This document shows, one piece after another, positions 23,650 to 38,600 of a DNA stretch of 64,000 nt. The translations under genes and the position numbers were made by a program. Source of the stretch: Trichobilharzia szidati (lineage: Eukaryota; Platyhelminthes; Trematoda; Strigeidida; Schistosomatidae); NCBI GenBank assembly GCA_944472155.2, contig OX235273.1:34755204-34819203 (forward strand), in the 5' to 3' direction. Positions within the stretch are counted from its first letter, which is position 1. Every line of letters starts with the position of its first letter. Below the pieces are notes generated by a model. The model worked only from the letters and a program-made list of their open reading frames with translations, had not been told where the DNA came from and did not search any database.

Positions 23650-25090
23650 CAAATGAATATCAGCGAAAACACGTTCAAAAGTGGCGTTTATTTCGAAAGT
23701 TCCTAGGTCCAGGAACGTTGACAATCAGATCAGAAGGAGGATTTCTATGAGCAGCTGCAAACAGCAATGGACGAAATCCCAAATAGTGGCATCAAAATCA
23801 TTCTGGGCGAAACTAATGCTGAATTGTGCAGACATTACTGGAAGATATTTCATTATATGTCGGCAGTCTCTTGGTGAAATATATGATAGCAGCACTGTTC
23901 CCGGACTTCCATGTATTAAATTATTTGGTGATTAGAAGAAGCGTGTACACGCAAAGGGATATTCACAAATCGACATGTTTGATGGACACACTAAAACCGA
24001 AAAGACTTCATCCCGGTCCCAAGAAGGTGGAGACACTGTCTGGTTGATACAAAGTTGAGCAGAGGAGCACATGTAGGCTCAGACGATTATCTAGTGTAAC
24101 GAATTTCCTAGGCCTAGTTGGAAGCCCGTGATTCAAGTTCAGCACTCAGATAGTGAAGGAAAAAACCACGAAGGGCACATTCACTGCTACCACTCAGAGA
24201 AAAGCAAATATATGTGGAAGAATATCCGAACTGATTGAAATTTATGTTGGAAGAAACGAGTGCAACTTCATTTGGAAGGGATAACAGGGAAGACACCTAG
24301 TAGCTTTCTATAGACACTGGAAAGCTTACAGAGGGGATACAGTGGTTGAAACAGGAGATGAACCAATTCAAATATAGCTAGTGGAAGCAGAAGCTGACTA
24401 CCACCCATCACGTGCTTGCTAAAGAAGTGAGGAAGGGCGTTGTTGAAGAAAAGTGTCAGTTCCTCAACGCAATGGCAACGGGAGTACAACAGGTTGCAGG
24501 CGACAGCGACCTCAAATCACTGTATGAGACAATGAGGCGGCCATCAGGGAGCAGATCAACACAAAGGTAACCAATGACTGATAGTGAAAGGAGCTTAATT
24601 ACCATCAAGAATTGGTATAAGAATCATCTGCCCATCACTTTGAAGGACTGACAAACCAACACCACCTGCCAGAAAAAGTACAATAAGCCACAGTACTGCC
24701 AGTCAATATCCATCCCTCTAAAAGCAGAAGTCTTGAGTGCTACTGATCTAATGAAGGCTGGGACGTCAGTGCTACGGAATTCTATAAAATCAACATATCA
24801 ATCTACTATCGTGTTTACGAACTAGTATGAACTAAACCGAATTCTTTGTGCTCTCTCCTTAGTTGTAAGGTTAAGGTTCCTGACCTTAGGTAGACTTCTG
24901 AATGGTTCGTCCACCACTAGACTGTTGTAGCTTTAGTTGACTGCCAAAGGAGTGGTACTAGGATTGATTACATATGGTTCAGATTATGTGGTGTTTTAAG
25001 ACCATGTTGGCACTGGGAATGCAGTTGATCATTTCAGCCTCTAGTCGTCCGGTGTAGTCGAAAAGGATTGTGACAATAACAATAATGGCA
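23650..25090 (+). pseudogene. RTE-like non-LTR element, endonuclease plus linker relic
   Basis: With frameshifts the + strand reads DQKEDFYEQLQTAMDEIP, SGIKIILGETNAELC (the GDLNAKVG block of RTE endonucleases, first Asp changed to Glu), VPRRWRHCLVDTKLSRGAHVGSDDYLV at 24000-24090 (RGADVGSDHHLV block), and HFEGLTNQHHLPEK near 24640 (the linker before RT). The RT itself is absent, and an acaataacaataatgg 3' end like that of the 36-kb copy occurs at 25074-25089. This suggests an internally deleted, old RTE-like copy. Confidence 0.6.
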
Positions 25091-25094
25091 TTAA

Positions 25095-26440
25095 AAATAT
25101 ATATAATAAGTGTGAATTATGTATACTTTAAGGGGAAAATGGAAGAAAATGCAAAAACAGGTGGCCAATGAAGTTTGGACTTGACATATACATCAATAAT
25201 AATATAAAGGAATTAATAGACAGAATAGTCGGAACAGTAGGATTGACACTCCTGGTCAGTCGGTCTTGGGTATCTTGTTTGCCATTTCTGACTAATTTTG
25301 GTGATGCGCTGTATTCGTTTTCGGGTGGATTATTGTATGAGGCTGTGCTAGGGTGACAAAGTAAGCGTATGTACCAGAACCATGGGCATGGACTATTTCT
25401 CATAAACTCATAGAATGGTTTAGGTACTCCCTTGTACCAATGATAGTTCATGCGTCGCTTGCAAAACCTGGACTCAAAATCTGAGTCATTTTGGAGAAAA
25501 CAAGACTACAGGCCTGGCAGTCATCACCTTTCCCATAAACGCTTTCGAGGTCTTATGAAGTGTTGAGTGTTCCTTCTTAGTTTCAACGTATGTAACACCT
25601 TGACTTCCTACACAGACAGATGCAGTGCGGTGTCCAGTTGGTTTTACCTGTGCAGTTTCAATACCGGGCAATGACGAAGTAGGCGTACTATCAGAGAAGA
25701 GGATATTTACCCGAGGTTAAGGAATCTGAATCTTAGACGGCATTAACACCGTCAGATTATTTCCCCTTATAGCCGAAGCCTAGTCACTATAGAATGTGTT
25801 GTCTTAAGGCTATTGTTAAGGCTAGGTTCGGCCGTCCTGTTATTATTATGATCCCATAAGAATAGAAAAAATAGTCGGAGAGTGTCTGCCCGATAGGACA
25901 ATAAGAGGACTGATAAAGCGAAAGAAAAGGGTTACTGACTTTACCCAGAAATTTCAGGTTATTCAGCTTCACAGCGATCACGTATCAGCCTAAGAGATCT
26001 TGTTCATCTGATGGAGTGAGGAAGATGCTGCTATAGAAGTAGCACCTGAAGCTTTGTCAATAGTTCGAGACAGCTGGACCTACGATGCACAAACTTAATG
26101 TGAAGGCAATGGTCGAATTAGATTAACAAGCTATAGAGATCAGGTTTCACAAGCAGATAACTCAAAAATAGGTATTTTCCAGTTAGAGAATGTAAAGCAC
26201 TTCGTATTCAAACTTGGCATTCTTTATGTGGCAGAAATAGAAATCGTTCACAACAGTAAAGATTAATTCACTTAAAATTGTCAAATTTTCGTAAATTTTT
26301 GACTTGCTTATCTATAAAAATTGATAAAGCGCTTTGTAGATTCACAGTTTTTTGGACATGTTTTACTGTGCTAATTACATGTAAAATTTTTGAGGTCTTC
26401 TTGAAAGTTTTATTTGAAATCACTCATGTGGTTTAATATA
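25095..26440. other. No recognisable feature; upstream flank of the LIM gene
   Basis: Short ORFs only. The promoter and any upstream exons of the LIM gene may lie here, but no signal is identifiable. Confidence 0.4.
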
Positions 26441-26458
26441 ATTAGATAATGTTTGGAA

Positions 26459-26603
26459 ATGGGTAAGATTTTTAACTTAGGGGTAACTGGTTTCTGCTAT
26501 ATTAAAGGGAAAATTTATTGTGAGAATTGTCGTCGCAAATGCCGTGGCGACGTACTACGAGTGGCCGATAAATATTTTCATAAGGACTGCTTTAAATGCA
26601 CAA
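26459..26603 (+). CDS. LIM gene exon 1 (first half of LIM1)
   Basis: Encodes KIYCENC to CFKCT and ends at a CAA/gtaagg donor in phase 1. An in-frame TAA lies about 12 bases upstream of the ATG. Alternative: the true exon starts after the ag at 26506 and the bases before are intron. Confidence 0.75.
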
Positions 26604-29600
26604 GTAAGGACCTTAAAACTAATAAAACATTCTCTAGAATGTAATAAAAGCCTCGAACATGGTGGATTTTTCATGAAAGACGGAGGATTTTACTGTCAAG
26701 ATGACTATCAACGTTATTTTGTTGCGAAGTGTAAAATTTGCTCAGAAGAACTCACTGGAGAAGTTGTTACTGCACTCAACTTTTCATTTCACCGAGGATG
26801 CTTTAAGTGTAATAAATGCTCGTAAGTTCAAAACTATTTGGCCGAATCAGTTATGTATATATATAACTATGATTTCCCACTAAATAGATGATGCAGAATT
26901 AATTTTAGTTTAGTTTTTGGAAAAGTGGTGTAATTCCTAAATTTTTTGAACCTTTCACTAACCTGAATCCTCATGTACTTTTTGGCTAATGGGTAATGTG
27001 GCATAATTGTTATCGGTTTATTTTTCTTCTCTGTGGGATTTGTTAGGTATGTCAATAGATTTCAAATTAACTTAGGTAGGATGGTTCGGTGGCATTTTAA
27101 TTCTTATGTTTAGAACCTAATATTTTTTTACAGTGTACATTTTGTTGATTGTGAACTTTTTATTATGTCAGCTGAAAACAGTCTGCTTCAGATAGTAAAA
27201 AGTGTCCTCTTCAGTACGAAACCAAATTTTCAAGACATTCTCTTTTTTCCGATATTTAAACATTTATGTGCACTTAATATGGACTATGTTTGGCTGATTC
27301 TTTAAATATTTGCAAATGGCTTTATTGACTTCAAAAATTTTGATCGGAATCTATCCGACAATTAATTTTATGAAGATTGTTCTAATTGTTATTCATGAAG
27401 TACTTAAATTCTGCTCGGAGTAAGAATTAAGTCTCATTTATATAAATACTGTATTTTAATGGAACTAGAATCCATTCGTCATTTTGCTCTCAGTAACATA
27501 TTTGAGTATTATTAACGTACAACACTTCTTAGTCTACTTGAGCTCATTTTCTTAGCAGTTTTTATGAGGGTTTGGGGTAAATATTCACATAACACAAACT
27601 CAATGATATGAATGGTGTTTCCAAATGCTGAACTTGATTCCTATATCTCCATTGTATGATAGTTAAAAAGGTAACTGTCGTCGACAGGAAAGCAACTCAC
27701 AATACTAGGAAGTTGAACTTCCTCAACCCTACCTTCATTATCTGTACTGCAACCTAAATATTTGTGTAATGTATTTATCTCAGAGTATGAAATTTGTATA
27801 ACTTCTGTTGTTCTTCAGTGATGTATGTTACAAATCAAAATAAACTGTTAGTATGGAATTATAATTTTTCAACTGCGTCTGAACTGTTGCCTGGGTACTT
27901 CTAAAACGACAGAGCTTATTGAACAAGGTAAATGATGGAGAAGATTCAAATCGAACAGACAATAATTAGATAAGCTGTTATTATCTTTAACTGTGCTATA
28001 TATTTATCTGAGTAGATGACGGATACGCTCTGGCTTTAAGGAACAATAAAAATTACTGTATAGAGAATCTGTTCTCTAATAACAGGTTGCATGACTTCTC
28101 TAGGGTTCCAAATATTCTCTGATTTCAATATAATCTGTGGAATGTCTGGTAATTGTTACGGTTTCTTTACTTGCGTGAGCTGGATATTGACATACTTCTA
28201 TCTGCGTGATGTAATGAGTTTTAAGGCTAAAGGGGAAGTTAATGCGTCCGGATTATCAGTCGAAGATAATGCTAATTCATTTTAAAAATGTTGTCCTCAA
28301 TGACAAAACTATCCTTACGCGCAGATTGTTTCCATATTACAAAATTCTAAAATCTGCTAACCTAGTATAATAATAATTATTTTTAGCAAAAACAGGAGTA
28401 GGAAATTGAGTAGGAAAACATGATATCATTTTATTTCACCGGATTTCGTCAAGTGCATAAAACTTTAAACAACTTCAATATCAATATCCAACATACTCAC
28501 ATGTTTCATTTAGCCTGTGGGTGGAGGCCGTCGCGTAATTGAATTGTGGAATGTGAAGTATATCGTATTATCTTTCTCACTTCATCTTCCTTGCTTAGTT
28601 CAAGTTTGCCTCAAGAAAACTTATACCAAATAATATTTATTTTGTGAACTGACTCCCCTCTTGCAATCCAAGCCTAGCATGTCTTATCAAACAAACGAAA
28701 AAATATTGCGTGTTTTTCTTCAACATGATAACCATGTTAAGAAACTATTTTCAAGGGTTCGCATATGATGTAAAGCCTTCAGATTAGTATGTTTAGGTTA
28801 GGAAAAGATTTTTAAAACAAATGTTCGTTTTAGTTGACTTCAGACTTTTTAACCAAATTTATCCGAGTAAGGCTGTACTAGTTGATGTTGAATGGATGTC
28901 TTTTCAGTAGCACCAAAAATAAATGAATTCGTGGGTTTGTGTCAGTCCGTCCGTCCATATGCTATTATGCTTCATCACACACTGATGTTTGTCAGAGAGA
29001 TCGCTTTTGTTGACTGTCGAAGGGCTTTGATATATATATATATATAAATGGAAGCCCTTCTGTAATGCCTTACTGGTGTTAAATGATAAATGACTTGGGT
29101 TCAAGGCATGCCTTGTGACTGAGTAGTTTTATCAGTGTTTCTTCCTCTTATATATATATATATATACTCGGTTCCTGCTTATAAACCTACTTATATTCAC
29201 CCGGATGCGACATGTGTATGTTTTGAGTGGTGTCACATTAAATGCAACCTACTGTATACACCAAGTTTTGTTGTTTTGATTATCCTGATAGTCCGAAGAT
29301 ATGATTGTTGTTTTCGATATGAGTAAAACGCTTTTTCTTAGAATTCACTGTTCACTTATTACTTTTTTTAATCACAGTGTGGCATTTTGTCCTGGTGATC
29401 GCGTTACTGTCTGGCAGGAGAAATTTTACTGTCCACGTTGTATTGATGAAGTTTGCTTTTCTTCAAGTATTGGTAGTGATCTTAAAAAGAGCAGTTTCCA
29501 GTCGCCTTTATCTGTCACAGATGATGAAGGATGTGTCAGTGCTAGTGATATGGCATCTCCACAATACATTCACGAACAAGCCTCTGAATCAAAACAATCA

Positions 29601-32600
29601 CAGAATAATTATTCTTGCATCTCCTCAGCTGGACTTCCTCAAAAATCAAGATCTATTTTGCGAAAACCTGCTGTTGTAGAGAAAAATGGTCTTCGCGCCT
29701 CCAAGGAAAGGGGATATATGAGTAAATCATCTTTGCTTACAATACTAATTTTAAATTTTAGGCACAGATTCAGGGTTAGGAGAACGTTTGTGTGATGTAA
29801 GTGATTTATATTGATGTCGATTTTCCAGTTTTTCATGGTTTTATATAGATCACTTTATGAAGTTATTTAATGGAATATAAAATGTGGTTACTTATGTCGT
29901 TTTGACTTCACTCGTTTAGAGTTAACGGTTAAATATTTTGTAAGAGGCACTCAGCTGAACACCGACGTCTATAAATGTAAAAATCTTTTGAGTAACTCAA
30001 AGCAAAACAGCTCTTCACTAAATGACCCATATCTTCAATATACCAGTAAAATTTGCGCGTCGGTGGTTCATCGTTAGAATACCCGCCAACCAGACAGTTG
30101 GTCTGGATTTCGATTCCCAGCAGTCAAACTCATAAATCTTATCTAGTCGGTAGTAAGTTCAGTAAAGAAGGAAGGTTTGGCATAAGGCTAGCGACCTCAT
30201 CTAGTAAAGACTAAGAATACCAAGGTTAGTGGAATTTCAAGCCCTGGGACCTCAAGCTCTATAATGCACTCGAGAAGCAAGGGACGAAAAAATAGTAAAA
30301 TTTAAGCACTTTAATAGAATATAAATCCATATTAGGTAAGTTTATTTGAGATAACACATAGTGATAAATTATGAATAACTGGATAACATTTCAATCATAA
30401 CAGTGCGTCAACATTCTCCTGTTTTTTGATTCAATTCTGTATATATCTGGATTCCACCTACGTGTTATGATTCAATGAACGAGGATTCAGTAACTAGCCC
30501 TTCTATCTTTCTACCTACCTACCTACAGTACTTTTCAATACTCTTACCATATCTCACTCTGTTGTTTGTTAACATTAAAGTGCTTGTATAGCAATGATTG
30601 GGCTCCTTTTTTCTAGACCATTCAACATATCTTCATATAACAGCATGATGAAGGCTTTTGTTTTACTGATGATTCATCTAAACAATAGAATTCTCTTTCA
30701 ATGTATTCGTTTCATGAGTTTCCATTGTTTTTTGATGTTGCTTGAACTCACTTACCTGAAATAGGTTTTCCATATACCAGACTGTTATTTCATTCCTTTG
30801 CCTTCTGGTTAGAATATAAGGCTTCAGGCTTTTGCCTTGAAGTTTTTAGTGGTGGTGGTGCTGTTTTGTGTTACGGGATGAAGTTGATAGTCTCACGGTC
30901 AACCTCTCCTGTTTTCCAGGATTACTACCGATTAAGCAAGGTTAAGCGAAGAACGTTGATCGTTAATCAAAGACGAATCACATATGCAGTTGGCGGGCAT
31001 CCTACTATTGAACTATGGACACAATATTGTGTAACAGCTAACGAAATCATCCAGTTACTCAGACTGAAGTTAACAGGGTGGAATTGAACCTAAGACGTGT
31101 AGAACTTAAGCCAATGAGCGATATCCTCACGATTAACATAAACACACCTGGAATGCTAAAATAAATTCTATTATATTGTATATAGTGACAGTATTTGACA
31201 GAAACCACTTTATTGATACTCAGATAAATGAGGAGATGCCTTTTTTCCACAAATGAAATTTACTATTAAGCCTTTATACAGCTGAATTACATTCATAGCT
31301 GTCACAGGAAGATGCCGTATGCCTTTCTGGTCGTGAACAAGGCCAGGATGAGTGTGTCCAGTTCTCCTGAAAACAAGCGTATAATAATTATCCAGACAAT
31401 GAGTGGTGCATCATGAATGACCTACACCATTACCATGGATTATGATCGTTATTATTATTTTAATCTCTTAATTAAAATACTAATATTTAGATTATGGACT
31501 AATTCGAACCAACATACCAGTTAGAGAATCATTGAAAACCAATAGGTAGCATACCAGACAGCTGTTTTGAGCTAGTTCGGGAGTGACTCTTGAACAATTC
31601 ACATTTACGATTATCCCCCACCCCACCCCACCTCATGAATCAAACTTGAGACCTTCATGTTATCAGGCCAAGCTCCGTTGATCAGATTCAGATGAAGAGT
31701 CAGCTGAAACTAGGACGAAACAGCTGTCTAGTAGGCAGCCCGTTTTGTTTTCAATGATTCTCAAACTGGCTGTTGTGTTGGCTCATGATGAAATCTACAC
31801 TGAAATTAAAAACCGATCGTTTTTTATCTTACTTAAGTACTATTTTGTTTTTCAATGTATTTCGGTTCATTGTAAGATTTTCTTCTTTTTTCCAGTCAAA
31901 CAATTTAGATGAATCGAAATCAAGGCATTTTTCTAATGGTTATTCTGATCAGGAGAAAATTGATGCCAACAAAGAGAAGTTGAACACTCTATCCTTTCAT
32001 TTGTCTAGACAAGTATGTTTTCAGATTATGATTACTACTACTATTATTATTTCGTTATTTTTCTTTCTTTTGTTGTTTTGCTGTTGTTGTTGACATAAAT
32101 ATGACTTCATACAAATTATGCTGTTAACTAAGTTGAACAACTTTAATTCAACAGAAAGAAAAAAATTTTGAGTTGAAAGAAAACAACTGGGATGAGAGGA
32201 GGCGCGTGTCTTGTTTCTTAATTTGCATTTTCACTCTTTATTAGTCGAGGTAAATTCTGCAACCAATCAGATCACTCGGCACTGCAAATCGGTGCTCTTC
32301 GTAATCTTCGTTGCGATCTGATTGGTTGATTCAAGGTCGTTTGATTGTGGTGTCTATTGTTTACAGTTTCCGTAAATCCAATGTAATGTGATACCGTGGC
32401 ATGTGCTACTGACAAGAATCTATAAGTAGTAGTATGTTGTGCGTGATATCTCCCACAGGAATTTCGCCTGGTGGAGCGAAAGATTAAGTTGCAAAGAGAA
32501 GAAGTAAGAGATTCTTTTGAAACGATGTAGCAGGCATTAAAAGAAGTGAAAAAAAGACACGATACGAAGAAAGTGTGCAAATAGAAAATTCAGTGTAGGG

Positions 32601-35600
32601 TTTCTGTATTTTGTCATCACTGTATATTATTTTTACCAGGTAAATGATTCTGTCATCAAGTATTACTACCTTAGTCATAGATGAAAGTGCCAGTTTGTGT
32701 AGAACTGATACATAGACGCCGTTGAAGAAGGTCATCGAAGGCTGAAGTTCAATCAAGTTTTAAAGAAAAGATACACGACATTATTTATTCTTCCTCATTA
32801 TACACACTTATATCATGTGTGATTTCTCTCTGGTCTACAGCACCCAACTGCTTATCAGGTTTTTCATTTTACTGCAACCACTGTTGTGCAAATGAGTGTT
32901 TTCTAACTATCCACTTGACATAAACACACAAACAAACAGTCGATAATCAATCCCAGTTTGTAGGGAATGACATGTCTGGTCAACTTCAGTGATAATATTG
33001 AACAGATAGCTGCACGCCAGCCACCTGCATTACATTTGCGTCTCGTAAGTCGAAGGATAGAATATTACGACAACGGATTGAATGATCATATACTATCTGC
33101 GTAAAGCCTAACTCTCTTCAGCTCGTTGTCAGAAGAAGTTGTGGTGGTAACACTGACAAAAGTAAATATGTCTTCAGCGTTTCTAATTCAACTGCAATTT
33201 CATGCAGTTGGCAATGAGCCACACCTTTTGTGTATGGCAGCTAGTGATGTTACCTGGCTGGCCAAACCTTGATAGGTGCAGTAGGGTTCCAACCCGTAAC
33301 CCACTGGTTGGAAACTGAGCGCTCAGACTAATGATACACCCATTAACTTGGTGACTAGACATTAGCTTTTAGGAGAACCAGACTCCTGCAACATCCGAAC
33401 TGCACTCAGTATCATCCTGTGGTGCAACTACTCGGTTACCCTCTCCCCTAATGAACCAAGAAACTATCGACTTGTGATGTAAATGTCTTTCGGATGTTAT
33501 TCTACTTGAGCATTACTGAAATATCCTGAAGTGAATCTTTTCATTAGTAAGTTATGAATTAATTATTCTCATCACACCACTGTATTCTTATATTACTCAT
33601 TGACTCTCTTTCTCTCTTCACACAGAGTTCATGTGGACGAATTCCTACCTCTAATTATGGTCGATATTTAAATCAATCATATATACATTTAACTAATCAA
33701 GTTCCTGTACCTAATAATGATAGATATAAACGTAATATTTCATCTACAGCGCTAAATAATTATTCACAACCAAGACAATTTCATTTACCTGAAGGTTAGT
33801 TAGTTATATAATTCATTGTAATTTGTTTTTATTCAAAGCTTTGTTGATTTCTGGTATAGCGCTTTTTTTAACAATCTTATAATAACGTCTTAGGGTAGTC
33901 GTCATCGAATCCCTTACAATTCGAAAAGTTGAGTCAATGGAAATACGTCTTTACTTTCTTTTTCAAACGGGAACTAATTTTCTCAGTGTATACATTGTCA
34001 CCAGTCTATTAACATTTACCCATTCAACTTACAAGGAGTTGGTTCTAACTTCATAATGCCATTCAACTAATTTATTTTAGGCAGAGTGATTAACTGTTGT
34101 ATATTGAGAGTCTATCTTCTCGTCTAATCTGTCAATCTGTATTATATTAGTGGATTTTATTTCAAGATACAGAGATTTTTTTAAAAATCCCAATAATCTA
34201 TTACAATCAGCTAATACGATTAGTTTATAATAAAGGTGATTAGCAGTAATAGATATGTATATCGATTGCTCACTGGCGAATAAACAAATATCATCCGTCT
34301 ACTCCTCAGGAAGTTGGAAATAAAGTCTTCAGTCTCGAAGACTCTTCATCGCGGTGTACTTTTTAAATTCATATTAAGGGTATCTCCATCTTACTCTTTT
34401 CTCTTCAATCTCTCTTAGCTGACTTCAGACTGCCTACTTTCATTTCCTCTCCACATGGTCCCTTGCATGTCGCCTTCGGGTCCATGCCCAACTCATCTTT
34501 TCTTATTCAGGTTTCACTTGTGAAGGTCTGCTGTGTGATATTATCACTCAACGGTCTCCTCATCAGCGTGCGTGCAATCCATCTCCATTTCTTTCTGCAT
34601 ATTTGTTGGGTAATCTGCTGTGAGTGGGTTAGTTGCCAGAGTTCCTTATCCTTTCTAGTCCGACGATCTGTCTTAAGTGTCAAGCCAATAAAGTCAGCTG
34701 TTGATAACAATATGCAATAGCCTATTGTGAGTACTTGTGTTGACGCACTTACCACCAGGTCTCTGAAGCTTGTAGAATCACAGACTTGACACATTAGTAT
34801 TGAAAATACGAATCTCATTCCTGATTTCAAATTGCTAAACATGCCTCTTGAACATTCTCATTTTCGCCTCCTGTAGTTGAAACGATGCTGTCTAAATAAA
34901 TTAAAGGAGGATGATTTCCTTAAGATTTCTCCTGTTGATAGCGAATGATGCCTGCTGTTACTGTTTGTTAGGTATCTTCATCACCTCTGTCTTCTCTATG
35001 TTCACCTGAAGTCCTGTAAAAATTATATGGCCATTGTCATAGGATGATAGATGGAAAACCTGACTGACGTAAAACCTTGTAAAAAAGAAATGTTACTCAA
35101 TTCAACTTTTTCTATCTTCAGTATAAAAACAGTGGGTATAATCATGCCACAGAGATTCAAGAAGGCGCTTTCTGTAGAAATTTCTTTGAAACACAAAAAC
35201 TTGACTTTTATTTGAAATCTAGCAACCAACCTACTTGGCTCTTAAACGACCAGATATATAGCTCCTGCCCAAGGGCTCTGGAAGAGTCTTGAATTTGGAC
35301 GAAACAGCTGTTCACTGCACTCTATCTCTCTCTCTCCCTGTCTCTCTATCTTCCTTACTTTTAAGTAATTCTCTAATTGAGATGTCCAGAAGAGTTTAGT
35401 TGTTGACCATAATGTTGTTTGTATATACCAGAATAATTCTTACCTTAACTCTCTTTGATCAATATAATATAATCCTTTGTAAAAAAATACGCTAAATTCT
35501 TCCTTTTTTAAGGCCAAAAATGAGGGAATAAAAATATTGTGTTTAGGCAAATATCAACTCTCCTAAAAAGGTGGTAAATTAAATTGGCAAATCGACTTAT

Positions 35601-38600
35601 TTTAGGAATTTTACCTTGTCCTTGTTGTTGTTGTTATTATTATGATTATTATTGCTTTTATGTTGTTTACCGGGTGATTTTTATTCGCAGATTAAATACC
35701 ATATGTGTGTTGTTTTTGTTGTTGTTGTTTTATTACCAATACGGCCTTACTGCTTTTTTTGTCGATTACCGTCGTTTTTGTTTTGCCTATTTTAACAGTG
35801 TTCTGTCCTTCGATTTTGTTGTACAGTTTATCAAATTTCTTCGTTAGTGTATGTACTATTTCCTAGAAAACAGATTAATACTATCATCAGTAAACTGTTT
35901 TGTTTTGTTTGTTTTTTTGTTGTATTTTGTAAATTGACAATCATTAAAGTTGCGTGTATATATTCTAGAAATTAGATTAACGTATTTTTAGGTTGGTGTT
36001 TTCTTTCAGTATGGTGTCAGTCTGATTGCAGTAGATTGGATAATGCGACAAACAGCGGGCAATGAGGAAACAGGCATAAAATGGACTCACACGAAAAACT
36101 TGGAGGATCTGGACTTCGCCGATGATATATGTCTGATTTCCCACAAACTGGAAGATATGCAAGCGAAAAGCAACAAGTTGGCGATAGAAGAAGCATCAAA
36201 GATAGGACTGCAGGTGAACATAGAGAAAACGGAGGTGATGAAGATTCCTGGGCAACAGCAACACCATCAGCAACAACCACAACAGCAGACAACAATCAGC
36301 ATAAATGGAAGGAACCTGAAAGAAACAACCTCCTTCACCTACCTGGGAAGCATCGTTTCAACTACAGACGGAACTGATGGGGATATCAAAGCAAGGATCG
36401 GGAAAGCAAGGCAAGCCTTCATTACTCTCAAGTATGTGTGGAGGTCAACAGCACTCACCATCAAAAATAAGATCCGGATTTTCAACTCCAATGTGAAGTC
36501 AGTGCTACTATACGGATGGATCAGAGACTACAAACCTTCATTAACAGTTGTCTTCGCTCAATACTCAAGATCAGATGGCCAGAAAACATCAGCAATAGAG
36601 ATCTCTGGCAATGAGCGAACCAACCAGGAACCGATTGTGAAACAAATAGGCAGGAAGAAATGGAGATGGATTGGCTGGTCATACTCTGAGGAAACCATCA
36701 AGTGACATCACTAGACAAGCCCTTGAGTGGAAACCGAAAGGGAAGCGGTGAGTTGGTCATCAGTGCAAGGGTGACTTGGAGGAGGTCATGTGAAGAGGAG
36801 ATGAAAACGTGTGGATAGACTTGGAGCCAGGTAAAGACTCTAGCAGAGAACCGAACGCAATGGAGACGCACCGCTGAAGCCCCGTGTTCCTCTAGGAATT
36901 AAAGGAAACAATAATAATAATGGTGTCAGTCTTACACTGTTTTACCCTTGTCGTTTTCTTGCCAAGATTGAAGTTATAACTGTGTATGGTTCGTTGACTT
37001 AGGCATTGAGCAATTGACTCTACCTCAGTTACTTGGATTTTTAATTCAGTTGATATTAGTCAGTTGGAGATAGCAGACAGGCAGTCCCAGTCGTGCCTAC
37101 TTTGACTCATCAGCAAGGTGTATCTGAAACGCTGAAGGAAATGATGTTCCCTTGGAGATCTGAATCCACGTCATTCTGTGCTAAAACTAAAGACATAATC
37201 GTTGATTTATTGAGATTTATGACTCTAACCTTCATTAAAACTATAATAGAAAAATGAACGAATGTCAAGTTTGATCACGAAGTGACTTCAGTCCTCTTGA
37301 AACTGAATGGTCAGCCTGCACATCCTGAGCTCCATCCCTCGTAGTGAGGTCATGGTCACATGACTGTGAAGAGTCCAATATGAGGACAAAGCTGCTGTCC
37401 ACTGCCCCATGGTTTTCAATGCTACTTTTACTAAAGTCAGCTAGTGATTAATCTTGGAGCCAATTGAATCCCTGTGAAGTGACACTTAAAATGGATGTGT
37501 CTAGTCGTTACTGTTGCCCATGATTCAATTTTATCAGGTAAAAGCTTTCTACGGAATGATCATTCAGGCACTAGGCATCATTTGTAAACGTCAGTGTGAT
37601 AGCCATTTTCCTAGCTTGTTGGCAACATTTGCAATAACTGACTGGTAGAATTCTCAGCCGACAGTAATACTTAGAATTAAAGGCATAAAGACACAGGTTC
37701 CTCCTGTGTAGTTACTAATCAATGTTAGCTTTTAATTATCAGATGAAATTATTGACTACTGTATAACAGAAGCTGAGATGTGTATTACATTTTGGTCAAA
37801 ATCTACCTTTTCGGGTTGTTTTTCTGTTTTTATTTTTAAATGATGACAATACCGTTTTTGTTTATTTGAAATTTGCTTAAAACCTTTTAAGTTGACAAAT
37901 ATTTATGTGAGCCGATGAGTATAGCTCATATATATATATATATATATATGAGATGCGGGCATTTTGGTTTTCTTTGATATTGTGAATCATATTTGAAGTT
38001 CTCTATAGCTTGTTGAATTACCTCTCTCTGTGGCTTATAGAAATCATTACTCGTGTGGAACAGGTTTTGTTTTTTAAATGTCATTGAACTTAAGCTATTG
38101 TTTTGTTCATCCGATAAATGGGGGACTTGTCGAATAATTTGCTGTTGGTATTTTCTACCTGTGCTATTAGATCTAATTAATAGTTTCTTTTTTCACCTAG
38201 CTGCCTTCACTACTTTATTTCATTCCTTTGGGTTCCGAGTGGATCATAGGGCCTGAACTTTGAAGTTTCAGTAACGGTTGTGCATTTTTTCTAGGTCAGA
38301 TTGCTAGCCTCATACACAGCCTTCCCTATTTCAATGGGACTTACCACTGCGTGGGTGGTGTTTAAGAGTGCATCGGCCGAAGAAGAGAAATAGGACCACG
38401 TGGGTGATTGGTAAGCAGTCTACCATGGAACCACAGATGTAGTCCCTTCAGTAGGAAGCATAATATCGATCTGTTTTAATCAAGAGATTCTCACTTGTGA
38501 AAGAAAGGTGTCTCAGTGTTACATAATCTCTATCTTGAGGCTTTCCCACTAGACTTACCTACTAAGTTTCAAAGATTGATCATTCATTTAGAAGTGATAT

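Noticed and set aside
36043..36705. Reading the FADD-containing ORF as a host gene
   Set aside because: The FADD motif, the KKWRWIG tail, target duplication and triplet 3' tail show a non-LTR retrotransposon.
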